Positions 53,157-64,000 of a stretch of DNA of 64,000 nucleotides are shown in pieces; position 1 is the stretch's first letter; each line of letters starts with the position of its first letter. Made by a program: the position numbers and the translations under genes. The stretch is from Rhyacophila brunnea. Taxonomy: Eukaryota > Arthropoda > Insecta > Trichoptera > Rhyacophilidae. The stretch covers positions 1 through 64,000 of the forward strand of contig JAGYXB010000438.1 in the NCBI GenBank assembly GCA_022495005.1, read 5' to 3'. Below the pieces are notes generated by a model. It did not search any database. It was not told where the DNA came from and worked only from the letters and a program-made list of their open reading frames with translations.

Positions 53157-55534
53157 GTACACAAGATAATATATTAAACTTATTGAAATAAACTTCGATT
53201 ATTCTTGTCAAAGTAGATTCCAATTAGAATCAAATCTTATAGTATATAAATCCAACGCAAAACATCAGCCAATTCTGTATAAAAACAATAATTATTATTT
53301 TATTTTAATTGTTTTAAAACCACACGAAAGATGCCACAAGTAAAAATAAATCTTATAGGTAAAAACCATTACCATAAATATCTGGACAAAATCTTTACTT
53401 ATTGAAAATACAACAAATGATTTGAAACACTACATACATAGGTACCTATTAGAAAAAAACAGTTGTAATGGTGCCGCCAGTGACGTCCCTAGACAAAATG
53501 CCGCCCCTAGACAGTGCCAAAATGCCGCCACATTTTTTTTCTACAGTACTTTTTATCATCCTTTCATGACTCCAATATCTAAGAATTGTGTTGTATGGAT
53601 ACATTACTAACAAGATATAGGTATGTACCTATACTACTAAACCTAACTTAAATGCCATCTCTGCTTCAATAGACAATATTGCGAGTCTACTGTTTCAGAT
53701 AGGTAAGTACATTTAAAAATACACCTAACAACTTCCATAACTCGCAAGTGACTGTGAAGAACGTGACGTCCAAGGACAACGGAAGTAAACTAGACATCGC
53801 GAACCTGACAAAAAAAGTCCTGTTGATAATTGTAAAGTATCTACTTATCTAATTAATATATATATTATTTTGTTTCCAACCAGTGAGCTAATTTTTTTAA
53901 TGGAAAGATATTTCCGTTATTACTAAGTTTATTTAGCTTTTTATATATACCTTATGATTCTCCTCGATTTGCCGCCCTTTGAGTAACTGCCGCCCCCAAG
54001 CGACGCTCAATCTGCCTACCGCCACGGGACGTCACTGGGTGCCGCAGATGATCGCATGACTTTTTATAACTTTCTTTTTAGACCGTACTTTAAAAGATAG
54101 GGTTTTCTTGCTTGTGACCTGAGGTTTAATCCTGGCTGCCAGTTGATATCTCTAGATAAGTATCGATGGGAAGTTGGTCTTTAGTTTGATTATTAAAATT
54201 TTGTGTTACATCTCTTTAATTTATACACCAACATAATTTATGATTATTTAAATCTTTTTTCAGCAAAAGAAATGAAGAGACCTCGCTTAGAGTCAAGAAA
54301 GGCTGGGCACCTCCTCTGCTCGGCCCTCTCCCCCCGACCTTCCTGAGGCTTCCGGCAACAGAATCGGTTGACCCGCCAGACCTGGAAGACGAACGCATTG
54401 CGCTGTTTCTACAGAATGAGGAGTTCATGGCAGAGTTGCGATGGAACCAGGACTTTCTGTGCGCCCTCGACAAAGAGCAGGGAACCAACGAGACCAAGAA
54501 AGGACACGAAGAAGAAGCTGACTTCAAAGAAAGACTTAGGAATATGGGAAAAAGTTTGTATTTCACCATATTATTTATATACTATTTATTCTTTTTTGCA
54601 TGAAATTTTTCAGTCAAACTTTTTTACATGCAGTTTGCTAGTAGAATGAATCTGGCTGATGTATAATGAACATCTATCATGGCTGATTCAAAAATTAGAA
54701 TTAAAATAGACCATTGTCAGCCTTGAACCACCAAACTTTTGCTCGACAGCCAAGCGCGTCAAGGCTGTGGATAATTTTGAGAACGGTTACCACACTCAAC
54801 TATTTGACAAGGTAGATAGGGTGGATGAGGTGAATTGGCTTAATTTCGAATTGGCCAGCCACCTCATAAATTCTTCGACTCGTGAAAATTTCAACTATGA
54901 TAAAACAGAAATCGCAGGTTGGCATTTAAATTTAGTACATTGTGTGTTCAAAGTATCAAGGACATACCATAATTATATTAATATAATATATTACCCAATT
55001 TGGCTACTCTGGCAATTTGCATATGCGAAAAAGCTTAGTGGTTGATATATGTGATGATAGGTTACTTACAGTGATAATTGGAAATCTGACATCACATAAT
55101 TAATCATGTTGATTTAAATACAAAGTCGATCACAATGTTCAGCAAATATTCAACTACTGTTTCGAGATGACCAAGATCCACATAGGATTGTAAATGAAAT
55201 AATCAAAAACAGCCACATATTAGGATCAATGTTCCCTGTTAGGTGTGCGCGTGCACACCTACCAAAATGTGTCCGCACACATGTTTTCATCCCCCGCACA
55301 GTCCTCACACAAAAATATTGTAAAAGAAAGTTTCCTTTGCCAGATTTTAGTTTTACAAGTACCTTTTCCTTACTTCCAGTGTCCCGGAAGAAATTCTCTC
55401 AACTGAGCAGAGTTTTCACCTGGCAAGGAAACAAAAAGAGCAACACGAGCGGTGCCGGCGGTCTGCTGCAGGAGGAGCACAGTGATGATGAAGACCGCCC
55501 CACAAACTCTGACAATCACGCAGCCCACAAGTAA
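52870..55534 (+). CDS. CUEDC1: CUE domain-containing protein, CUEDC1-type (three coding exons)
   Basis: Coding exons are 52870-53156, 54264-54553 and 55380-55534; both introns are GT..AG and the exons join to 243 codons plus TAA. Residues 5-48 form a CUE domain, a small three-helix ubiquitin-binding fold, with the MFP motif at 19-21 and the di-leucine at 46-47. The second half matches the CUEDC1 signature: GWAPPLLGPLPPTFLRL, ERIALFLQNEEFMAELRWNQ, FKERLRNMG and SRKKFSQLSRVF. The molecular role of CUEDC1 is poorly defined; ubiquitin binding is expected from the domain, not shown here. The protein is shorter than human CUEDC1 (about 386 aa). The frame stays open upstream to 52711, but I start at 52870 because the CUE domain begins at once and the upstream residues look like translated UTR. 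Confidence 0.9.
53478..54037. mobile_element. hAT-like MITE, family hAT-4, copy 2, in CUEDC1 intron 1
   Basis: Ends are CAGTGACGTCCCTAG and CAGTGACGTCCCGTGG (reverse complement). A perfect and GC-rich 8-bp duplication, GGTGCCGC, lies at 53470-53477 and 54038-54045. It is 560 bp, longer than the copy at 29020, with no coding sequence. Confidence 0.92.
54264..54553 (+). CDS. CUEDC1: CUEDC1-type gene, coding exon 2
   Basis: Acceptor TTTTCAG|CAAAAG, donor AAAAA|GTTTGT (a weak donor). It holds the LLGPLPPTFLRL and ERIALFLQNEEFM blocks. The donor is chosen because it alone joins GK to MSRKKF in frame. Confidence 0.88.
55380..55534 (+). CDS. CUEDC1: CUEDC1-type gene, coding exon 3 (terminal)
   Basis: Acceptor CTTCCAG|TGTCC. 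It begins MSRKKFSQLSRVFTWQG and ends in an acidic, Ser- and Asn-rich tail with TAA. Candidate polyadenylation signals lie downstream (for example AATAAA at 55952). Confidence 0.88.
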
Positions 55535-58343
55535 CGAGGAATGTCAACAGTACCTACTATCATATCCCTATCTTACGATGATGCAATAATGCAAAAATAT
55601 TAGTGCTTTTGCGTAATTTGTATGGTCGCTTCATCCGTGCAATTTGAATATTCAATGCCAGATTTCACTGTGAAAGCAGTGTTTAATGTCTGTACAAAGT
55701 TTGCTCATTTTAATCTTCTACTCGGCGGCGATTTTCTTTCATGGAAATGACACAATAGATTCGTCGGAAGATTTAAAAGGGGCCTCGAATCATACAATTA
55801 TTTTACTATACTTACCAGAAGTTTTAAAAGAATGCATATTTCTAACAAATTGAGTGTAAAATATTATCGAAAGCTTAACAAAATCAGTACAACTAACATC
55901 AAAGGGGCCTTTGACATAACAACTCAAACAGATACGTACTTGAATGAAAAAAATAAACCACTAATACTGTAATATGACATGACTATCATACTTTTAGTAA
56001 CAGGATGTGATGCTACGAAAGAGATACATTGATATTTTTACTAGATACGTTGTTAGTTGAAGTGTTAATGTAAATACCCTGTGTTTTCATTAACGATCGT
56101 ATATACATGATGATAGATTTGGAGACCGACTTGTGAAAGTTTTGCCTCTGCTATAACCAGCAATTGGGTGTTGAATGTATAACAATAGTTGTGTTGCTAG
56201 TATTTAAAAAAGATGATATTTTACACTCAGATTGTGATTAAGATTTCGGTAATGTATGTTTTGAATGTTTGACTATCACGGATAAGGCGGCACTTAAAAT
56301 ACATACAATGGACAGTTTTCGAAGACTTTCGAGGGCTTTCTTACGTATTTGATCATGTGTCATTGCATCAACGATCTAATTTCGAAGAGCACCTCTTGAG
56401 AATTGGCAGCATGAACAGAGACATAATAATTAAGTCATAATTTCATCAATACGGTTGAATGCATGTAATTTATGCGCGGGCTACGTGACATAGCTACTAA
56501 CCACAGCCATCTGCGGCTGCTACGTGCTGGAGACTTCATATCTCATACGGCTTGTGTGGGACCTTCACACACACAGTATCGCTGTGTCAAACATCTGCGG
56601 CAGAGGTGTTTTATGGATCAACAAAATTGCACAATCTAGAATAATTCTTTTTTATTAATTGATTGATATAAATTATTTAAGACTCATTGAAAATTGTGCA
56701 ATTTGCGGGATACCAACTTGCCTGCAAATATTGTTGCACAATATAGCTGCGGTTTAACGCAACACCGACTATATTGACTGCCGAGTCTTCATTGTCTATT
56801 TGTTGTTTCAAATCATAACGTATCTACATGTATTTCTTTCCGCATTTCTCGCTGTGCCTAGTAGTCCATCATCCAATTTTCCCATCCTTCCTGGCGTCCA
56901 GTCAGTGTCATTCACTCGGCGACATCCTGCTGTTGGCAGTAATGTCAGTACATAAATTACATGCATCGAACGAACTAGCAAAATTAGCTAAAAATATTTC
57001 ATATTCTGTAAATACGTATACATATTGAAATTTTTACGTAGTGCTTTTTATATCAGGCCAAATATTCCAGCATCTAGTTTTATACTACAAGATTGTTGTA
57101 ATTATTAATTATTGTGAAAACAATCACTGCTTTGTGGCTTACAGTCAATATTGTCTATGGAACTTAGCGTCTTGTGACATAGGGTGAATCGAATATAGTT
57201 GTTATTAGCTAATACATAAAAAAATGTAGTCACCAGGTTATTTTGCAAAATTTACAGGCGGTGGGGTCGCAACGCAACTGTCTAAAATTCATGTTACCTT
57301 GGTTTGATATGCAGTGTTTCCCAAATTTTTAACGTTTTAATACCTACCTCTTTAAGAATGATGGTATTACCAGAGTATCCTAATCAAAATTTTCCCGTTA
57401 AAATCAAATCCGTAAACCAAAATTATAATACAAATACTGCATTATTGTAGTATTTTCAACACTGTACTAAACACTGATAACTCACGTGCTTCGGTTGTAG
57501 TTGAGCGTGTTCGTCAACGAGCGCTTACTTTGGTTCTATTTGTGGAGTCAGACATGAACTCACATCCATCGCAATCCAGACGAGAGCTTTACCAATTCAA
57601 ATACTATATATAATGCAGTGTTCAGATATTGTTCTATGATTCTGTGTTCAAGTAATATTATGTGAAATAATAATCATCGATAGATCTATGTCTACGATAT
57701 GTAGATGCAATTTTACAGACGTCAAAAGACAGGGATATCCGATTTAACTAACTGACTTCTTCCAGCGGATAGAATATAATATGGGGTGGGGTTACTGCCA
57801 AAAGTTGGTAAGTCGATAATTTAGGTATTTAGAGTTAACAACGGATTATCTGTCTATATGTAAATATATATGCTTGAAAAAACAATCAAGGTTATCCGAT
57901 ATAAATATAACATGGACATAAAGCACAAAGAAATTAACATTATGACTGATTTTGGAAGACACGTCAAACTTCAAATTGCAATTTCTCCATAACATGATTT
58001 CGAGACTTACCAACTTTTTGCAGTAACCCCACGAATGTAGTGCAACTTTTATGTCAAGTCTTCTACGTCACAGCGATACCTGCACGCTGACACTGTTACG
58101 TCATGTGTTGAATTGTCATAGCAGATACTCTTATCTCTGGTACTATTAAGAGGAATTTAAATTTTCCTTTTCTGTTTCTCCTCACAATACCTACACCTAC
58201 ATTCAAAATAATGCTCTTCGTTTACTTTCGCAAAGGCTTAGACATTTTAATGTGAATAAAAATTCACGCGAAATCAATCACCCACTGAATTAATGGCGTG
58301 GGGAAAGTAAATGCGGGGTCGCGGTCATTGTTCCAGAAACAAC
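55535..58343. other. 3' UTR of the CUEDC1-type gene and intergenic DNA
   Basis: AT-rich. I see no further exon, RNA gene or bounded repeat. Confidence 0.5.
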
Positions 58344-58730
58344 CGTGGTTACATGTAAATTGTACGTACATTTCACCGTCGCACAGTTCGCCGTGAGCAT
58401 TCTACCGGAAAGAGAAGACCGTATACTATACGGTCATCTCGGTGCTATAGAGATGACTGAGATGATTTTGTTCGTGCAGCATTTCCATAGGCAATTTTGG
58501 CAAAATTCATAAATTCAAGAATGAAAACCTAACCTTAACAAAAAATAATCCAGTATATCGGCTTTTTCAAAATTTGTTTACCGCTGGCTTCCTGTAAATC
58601 GACAAGAACCATGTATGTCAGTACTATACAACCCAAAGAGGTCTTTTATATACGACCATATATTTCCGATACAATATTTCACTGTGAAGTGTGATACGGC
58701 GAACTGTATACGTACAAATTTCCGGACACG
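58344..58730 (+). mobile_element. Repeat family X, copy A
   Basis: It starts CGTGGTTACATGTAAATTG and ends TTTCCGGACACG, with GAATGAAAACCTAACC in the middle. It is uninterrupted apart from small gaps. No target duplication is visible at this copy. Confidence 0.75.
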
Positions 58731-59106
58731 GGTTACGTAGATGACTCGATATAAAAGTTGCACTGTAGATAACTACAGTTACCTACTAACTGGCAACAAT
58801 GATAATAATATTTTTAAATATTTAATTGTAGCTTATATTTGACATTTTTTATTGCCACGATGAAGTGACAGGAGAACTGATTAAATCCAGTTAAGTACAT
58901 ATTGAGATAACGATTTGTATTATAATATGAGCATAATGTTATGCTTGGTAGCTCTGAGTTGTTCTATTGTTATACTCGATAAAATTAGTCAGTAATCACT
59001 GTAATCAGTATTCAAGTCGTGTGAAGGCCATATTTTATTTTAAATGTTTTTGTGTCACTGAATAAGTAGTTAACGTATTTTATTAAAGTATTCTACAGAT
59101 TATGCA

Positions 59107-59936
59107 TTTAAGATCCGACATAAATAGTGCACACTAAACTTTGTCAGTCATATTAATAATTACTTGTTTTCATTGAACTACGAATACAAATTGCAGATGG
59201 TGCTGATTAATTTTCAAAATTCAATTAAACCCTGCCTAACCAAACCATAATAGTTTGGGTGTGCTATGGGCGATCCGACAAAAATAGTGCACACTTTTTC
59301 AGTCATACTTATTTGATTTTGTTGAATTAAGAATAAATATTACACAGATGGTGTTGGTTAGTTTTTTAAAATTCATTAAGCCCTCTCTATACTAAACCAT
59401 AATCGATAAAAAATATTCTTCCATCTGTAAAATATCCAAAATTATGTATGATTCAATGGCATAATTTTAGATATTATTTTATAGATAGATGAATATTTTT
59501 TGACTATTATCTACTATGGCTTGGATATATTTTTTTTTTTTTTCCGACCATGTCCGATCCTAATAGGATCATATGGGCCTCCACAGAGTAGAGGTTTGTA
59601 TTAACAGATTTTGTTTTTTACGAGAAATGGATGTCAGCCACTTGCTCAACCTATTAGGTCCATACCCTGACTCACACACAAATGGAAAAACAATATGTGT
59701 ACTTGCCAGACCCAGGATTCAAACCTGAGACCCACGGCGTGATAGTCCAACGCTTAAGCCGCGCAACCACCGGCTTGGATTAGGCAGGCCTTAATTGAAT
59801 TTAAAAAAAACTAAGAAATACTATATATCTACGCAGTGTAGTCTTAGTTCAATTGAAACAAATACATTTGACTGAAATTTTAGTGTGCACTATTTGTGTT
59901 GGATCTTAAGAGCCTACCTCCACCCTTTGCCACTGA
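59107..59936. mobile_element. hAT-1 family composite copy with nested SINE
   Basis: The right end, CAGTGGCAAAGGGTGGAGGT (reverse complement), is intact. The left end is truncated and shows two successive left-arm segments (GATCCGACATAAATAGTGCA at 59111 and GATCCGACAAAAATAGTGCA at 59274), as if two copies were fused or the arm was duplicated. A SINE-B copy is inserted at 59527-59771. Confidence 0.7.
59527..59771 (-). repeat. tRNA-derived SINE (family SINE-B), copy 2
   Basis: Near-identical to the SINE at 18640. A target duplication, GGCTTGGAT, lies at 59518-59526 and 59772-59780. The B-box has decayed to GGTTTGAATCC on the minus strand, and the poly(A) tail is the T run at 59530-59543. Confidence 0.88.
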
Positions 59937-59939
59937 CTA

Positions 59940-60393
59940 ATATGTTAAACTATAGCGAGCAATGCCTTATATAACTAACCTTATTTGAATCCACCTAAAA
60001 TATTGTAATATAACCAGTAAATAGGTATATTTCCTAAGGCCGTTTGTCAACGGTCCGATCCGAATGTCCGAAGTTTATGATCTGAGATGATGGTCTAATG
60101 TGGCAGCCTTCATATTTATTATGTTAGTTAACCTGATTGTAACTCGCCATACTCAATATTATTAAATGTTAAATTTAGCATAGTAATGTAATCTGTCATA
60201 AGATTATTTGGCGACTTAATATTGTATGTTGCATATTATATTTTTTAAATTACAATTTTTTTTCCTTCATTCTTCATTCCAAATTCAAAAAAAATTAAAG
60301 AGCCATTTGACTTTTTATTAATTACCAAGTTTACTATCTACCTAATTATTATAGAGTATCTCTATGGTTTGTTGAATTTACCTACCTACATAT
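59940..60393. other. Intergenic stretch, no feature seen
   Basis: AT-rich spacer between the hAT-1 copy and the second mariner. Confidence 0.45.
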
Positions 60394-60395
60394 TA

Positions 60396-61690
60396 CGAGG
60401 GTGGGTCAATAATTCCTTAGAAAAAAGCATTAAAACAGTTTTTATTTTTGTATTTTTTTTTTATTTCTCAACATAATCTCCTTGGAGCTCAATACACTTG
60501 GTTAGACGTTTCTCAATTTTTTTTAAACCGTCAGAAAAATAAGTTTTCGGAAGGTCCTCAAAATAAGCATTTGTCCGATCGATGACTTCTTCATTTGAAA
60601 AAAAACGCTTGTCCACTTAGCCATTTTTTTAAGTTTGGGAAAAGGAAAAAGTCACTGGGGGCTAAATCTGGCGAATACGGTGGGTGGTCGACCAATTCGA
60701 ACTTCAATTCTTCAATTTTAGCCATTGATCGTAAACATGTGTGAACACGGGCATTGTCCTGATGAAAGAGGATTTTTTTCCTGTTTAAATGAGGCCGTTT
60801 TTCTTCAATTTTGTTTTTTAGCTGGTCCAATAAAGATGCATAATAATCCCCTGTTATTGTTTTTCCTTTTTCCAAATAGTCAACGAAAATAATTCCACGT
60901 GCATCCCAAAATACAGTAGCCATAACCTTACCAGCTGATTTTACGGTTTTCGCCTTCTTTGGACATGGTTCGCCTTTCGCAATCCACTGCTTTGACTGTT
61001 CTTTCGTCTCGGGAGTATAGTGGTGTATCCATGTTTCATCTACAGTCACAAAGCGACGAAAAAATTCATCCGGATTGCGTTGCATGAGCGACAACAGGGC
61101 TTTAGAGGCCACCACCCTATTGCGTTTATTGTCGACTGTGAGCAAACGCGGCACCCATCTTGCAGAAATATTTTTCATGCCCAATTTGTCATGTAAAATA
61201 GAAATGACGCTACCTTTTGAGATCCCTGTAACCTCAATTATCTCACTCAACTTTAATCTTCGGTCACTTAACACCATATCGTGGATTTTATTGATCATTT
61301 CTGGTGTAGTCACCTCTACAGGACGTCCTGAGCGTGGTTCATCCTTTGTTGATGTACGACCACGTTTAAATTCATTTAACCAGTTATAAATAGTTGCAAG
61401 TGAAGGAGCAGATATGCCGTGAACTAAATCCAACTCATTTTTTATTTCCTTTGCTGTTAACCCTTTTATATTAAAATGTTTAATAACAGCTCTAAACTCA
61501 ATTTTCTCCAAGCAAAAAAAAACAAGCAAATTTTTTTTTTTAATGTACGAGAAACACACAACAACCCGACCAATCGGATTGAAACTTCGCAGCATACTGA
61601 ATCGGTAGTGCTGCTGCATGGAAACAAACCGCTTACAGTACTAGTCGCGCCACCTGTCGGCTTTTCTAAGGACTTATTGACCCACCCTCG
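60396..61690 (-). mobile_element. Mariner element, copy 2
   Basis: It has the same ends as copy 1, with TA at 60394-60395 and 61691-61692. It is 1295 bp. Differences from copy 1 are mostly homopolymer length changes and a few substitutions. Confidence 0.95.
60591..61505 (-). pseudogene. Mariner transposase, copy 2 (nearly complete, broken at both ends)
   Basis: One long frame covers the helix-turn-helix region (TIYNWLNEFKRGRTSTKDE), GRPVEVTTPEM and WVPRLLT. It holds all three catalytic Asp: VDETWIHHY, HQDNARVH and DLAPSDFFLFP, with 34 residues between the last two (DD34D, mariner). The start ATG is lost where copy 1 has ATGGAGAAA and this copy reads ..TTGGAGAAA. One extra G near 60607 shifts the last 50 codons or so after WLSGQ. 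The catalytic core is intact, but a normal full-length protein is not expected. The open frame extends to 61619 through sequence that is 5' UTR in copy 1. Confidence 0.92.
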
Positions 61691-62807
61691 TATTACATTA
61701 GTAGGTATACTTTATTATTATTGCTTGTTATGTTTTAAAAAATATTCTACAGGATACTAAGACTTGTGCTTTACTTTACACAAATAGCTATTATTAATGC
61801 CAAATAATATTTTAATATCCAGTCTTCTTTACGAGTCATCCGAATGCATAAAAATATCTGCAATAATTATTATGAATATAGTTTACAGAAATTATTCCTA
61901 TAATGGAATTTCTTAGCTGGTGAATATATTCACTGTTTTATTTATAACTCGTAAGCTTTATAAACATTAATATTTTATTAAGTATCTTTTGGTTATGGAT
62001 TCGTATTTAGTTATAAATGGGATTTATTCAATTTACATTGTTTATTAATTTATTTGTTGATATTTGATAATATATAAGCAAACTTTTGTACAAAGCGAAA
62101 CCATTGATTAATAATTAATAGGTAATTTAAAAAATTGTAAATGTCTGCAAATTAAAAGTCTTTTAAATATAAAAAAAACTTTGCACATAGAATTAAATAC
62201 CTACCTACCATTTTTAAAGACATAATACTCCAAAGTAGTACTTACATACTTTTTAAAAGACAAATAACAATTATTAATATATATGTAGAAAAAAACAGTT
62301 ATTTGGTATATGGATTTAACCAAATTCATACATTGTAATAATATTAACCTTCCCTTTACGATGCTAATAAATTCTGTCCGTTCCGGTGATGTCACCTTGG
62401 GTTACTGTACGAGATTGACAATATTTACAGTAGGTAATAGGAAAATGCCTATTGTGGCAACATAAATAAGTTTAATAAGGTTTCATCTTCATTATTTGCT
62501 ATTTGTTTTATATATACAATTATCAATAAGGCATCAAAACCTAATTATAATCATATGAGTATTTCTACATATTCTTCCATCAAGTCAACTTTTGTTGGTA
62601 ATTGAATGTGACGCTCTGTACGTAATATGCATTTTATAACTATTTGTAACAGGCAAATGAAATCTGACGATTATCAAACAATTATATGTATTTACCGGGT
62701 AATCCATTTTGAAAATAATAACATTTTACATACATAATTATGAAAAACACTTTCTGAGAAAATATATTATAACCAATAGAAAAAATCTTTTTTGAAAAAA
62801 GTAAGCC

Positions 62808-62885
62808 ACGCCGGCAGGGGATCGAACCCTGCACCTCCTGGGTTTACGCCCCGTCCGTCGCATTTACCTCTATGCTACGCAGTGA
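62808..62885 (-). repeat. tRNA-like sequence (family tRNA-IR)
   Basis: The minus strand has A-box-like TAGCATAGAGGTAAATGCG, an anticodon arm GGG-GCGTAAA-CCC and a strong T-arm, GCAGGGTTCGATCCCCTGC. The loop would place GTA (Tyr) at the anticodon but has C at position 33. AACCAATAGAAAAAATC at about 62772 and ATTTTAACTATTGG at about 62904-62917 form an outer inverted repeat. It is not a convincing functional tRNA. Confidence 0.5.
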
Positions 62886-63076
62886 CATACTAATTGCGAC
62901 AAATTTTAACTATTGGCCTTTTTAATACCTACTCATCAGCGTTCTTCCAAATCAAGCTACTTTGGCAATCGGTTTTTGTTTTATTAAATCAAAGTAGATA
63001 CCTATTACTTCAATTACTGACGTCATGGATTTCTCCAATATTTTTTATGATGTAACTTACTTGAACTTGCTAATAA

Positions 63077-63237
63077 TTTATAATTAACTATTTCTTTTAT
63101 TCAAGGAATAATTCACAAGATTGAAGAATGTACCATTCTGAATATTGAACAAATTGAATATATGTTCAATGTTCAGAATAATACATTCTTAAATCTTGTG
63201 AATTATTCGTTGAATAAAAGAAATAGTTAATTATAAA
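63077..63237. repeat. 161-bp palindrome (foldback element)
   Basis: The left arm, TTTATAATTAACTATTTCTT running on to TTCACAAGATT and beyond, is inverted at the right with arms of about 65 bp. The arm sequence ACTATTTCTTTTATTCAAGG is shared with 46449-46503 and weakly with about 45940-46000, so it belongs to a dispersed family. Confidence 0.75.
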
Positions 63238-64000
63238 TAACAATTTAATTAGATGCAATATTGATGATTTTAGGAATAGCCAAAATATGAAGATGGCGTA
63301 GTGCATATTAAGTGAAATATTTGCAGTTTATTGAGCTGGGTAACCTAAGGTGACAATACAGTTACGGGAGTGTTAATATAGGTATATTTTCCTTTGCCTT
63401 TATACAATTCCAGCGTGAATAAAAATATTTTATCTCTGGTATTATCGTAACATAAAACTGTTTTAATATTGGCGGGAATGACGGATTGTTTATGGTCATT
63501 TGAATGTTGTTCATACTCGTTTTGATAGCATGAATTGATTTAATCACGAAAGATGAAGCAGATGTCGAAATAGAATTTGTATGCTTTTGTAATATAATAA
63601 TTCTTTGCACTGTTATAGATAGAGAAATGTTACAATATTAGCAATTCTTTTGCTACCCTTTACTGTAGGTCAAGCAAGGCGAATGTACACGATCACTATT
63701 GTGCAGAGACCGGCATACGTATTGTGTTGTGGCTGTTTCAGTTTTTGTACATGCGTCAAAGTGCGGCAACATTCGCGATGCTTCACCCAATGTGAAAGTG
63801 GACTTTACATTGTATATTTCCATCGAAAGATTTTTGATTTGAAGGGTTAATATGTGTGTGGTACAAAACTTACGAAATACATTACCAAGATGGACGAGAT
63901 GGTTGACGGTAGAAAAATGACTGAAATAATAAATTGAAATGAATGTTTTGTAACGTGTTGAAATAATGTTGTAAGGTTGAGTAGTGGAATTGTTATTTTT

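Larger units (their letters stand above)
61693..64000. other. Intergenic stretch to the window end
   Basis: AT-rich. Apart from the tRNA-like repeat at 62808 and the hairpin at 63077, I see nothing. Open frames (for example 63650-63850) have no recognisable domain. Confidence 0.45.

Noticed and set aside
60591..61619. Full 342-codon frame as an intact mariner transposase
   Set aside because: The first 38 codons or so translate the 5' UTR of copy 1, the true start codon is lost, and the C-terminus is frameshifted after WLSGQ.
62808..62885. Functional tRNA-Tyr gene
   Set aside because: Position 33 is C in place of U, there is no intron as is usual in eukaryotic tRNA-Tyr, and the acceptor stem is weak.
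1..64000. LTR retrotransposon or endogenous virus
   Set aside because: I saw no long direct terminal repeats, primer-binding sites, or gag, protease, integrase or envelope motifs. The reverse transcriptases found are of the non-LTR type.
1..64000. CRISPR array or bacterial operon
   Set aside because: There are no regularly spaced direct repeats. Genes are spliced and carry eukaryotic signals.

Overview
This is a 64-kb, AT-rich, intron-rich animal nuclear window, most likely from an insect. The frequent TAGGTA/TACCTA-type words would suit a moth or butterfly, but the order cannot be settled from this sequence. There are no operons, CRISPR arrays or bacterial-type genes. Only two host genes are clearly supported, both on the + strand. 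The rest is introns, intergenic DNA and a dense, nested load of transposable elements, almost all non-autonomous or broken.

Gene 1 is NPRL2, the catalytic subunit of the GATOR1 complex that restrains TORC1. It has seven coding exons from 7107 to 37695 that join in frame to 398 codons, with a candidate polyadenylation signal near 38218. Its introns 1 to 4 are 8.0, 4.2, 11.2 and 4.1 kb and hold much of the repeat content. Gene 2 is a CUE-domain protein of the CUEDC1 type, with three coding exons from 52870 to 55534 (243 codons). A short hAT-like element sits inside its first intron.

Mobile DNA by class. (i) Non-LTR retrotransposons: a nearly full-length but dead RTE-like copy (20048-23240, minus), a 5'-truncated RTE-like copy at 46127-46624, and a second truncated LINE tail at 25540-26042 with a 13-bp target duplication. 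(ii) Two near-identical mariner elements (41549-42830 and 60396-61690), each with intact ends and TA duplications but a broken transposase. (iii) At least four hAT-like families with 8-bp duplications, one keeping a transposase C-terminal remnant (24282-24938). (iv) A set of elements ending 5'-CGTC...GACG-3' with 4-bp AT-rich duplications. (v) TA-flanked MITEs, TTAA-flanked elements, tRNA-derived SINEs and foldback elements. (vi) A 2.6-kb element (49118-51762) holding a pogo-like DNA-binding domain remnant and a separately repeated THAP-type exon.

The best candidates for something undescribed are the CGTC/4-bp-duplication elements, which share ends but have unrelated interiors (one is 1.7 kb with subterminal repeats and a spliced-looking short exon), and the tRNA-like sequences framed by inverted repeats. 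Coordinates, terminal repeats and duplications were read by eye. No database comparison was possible.
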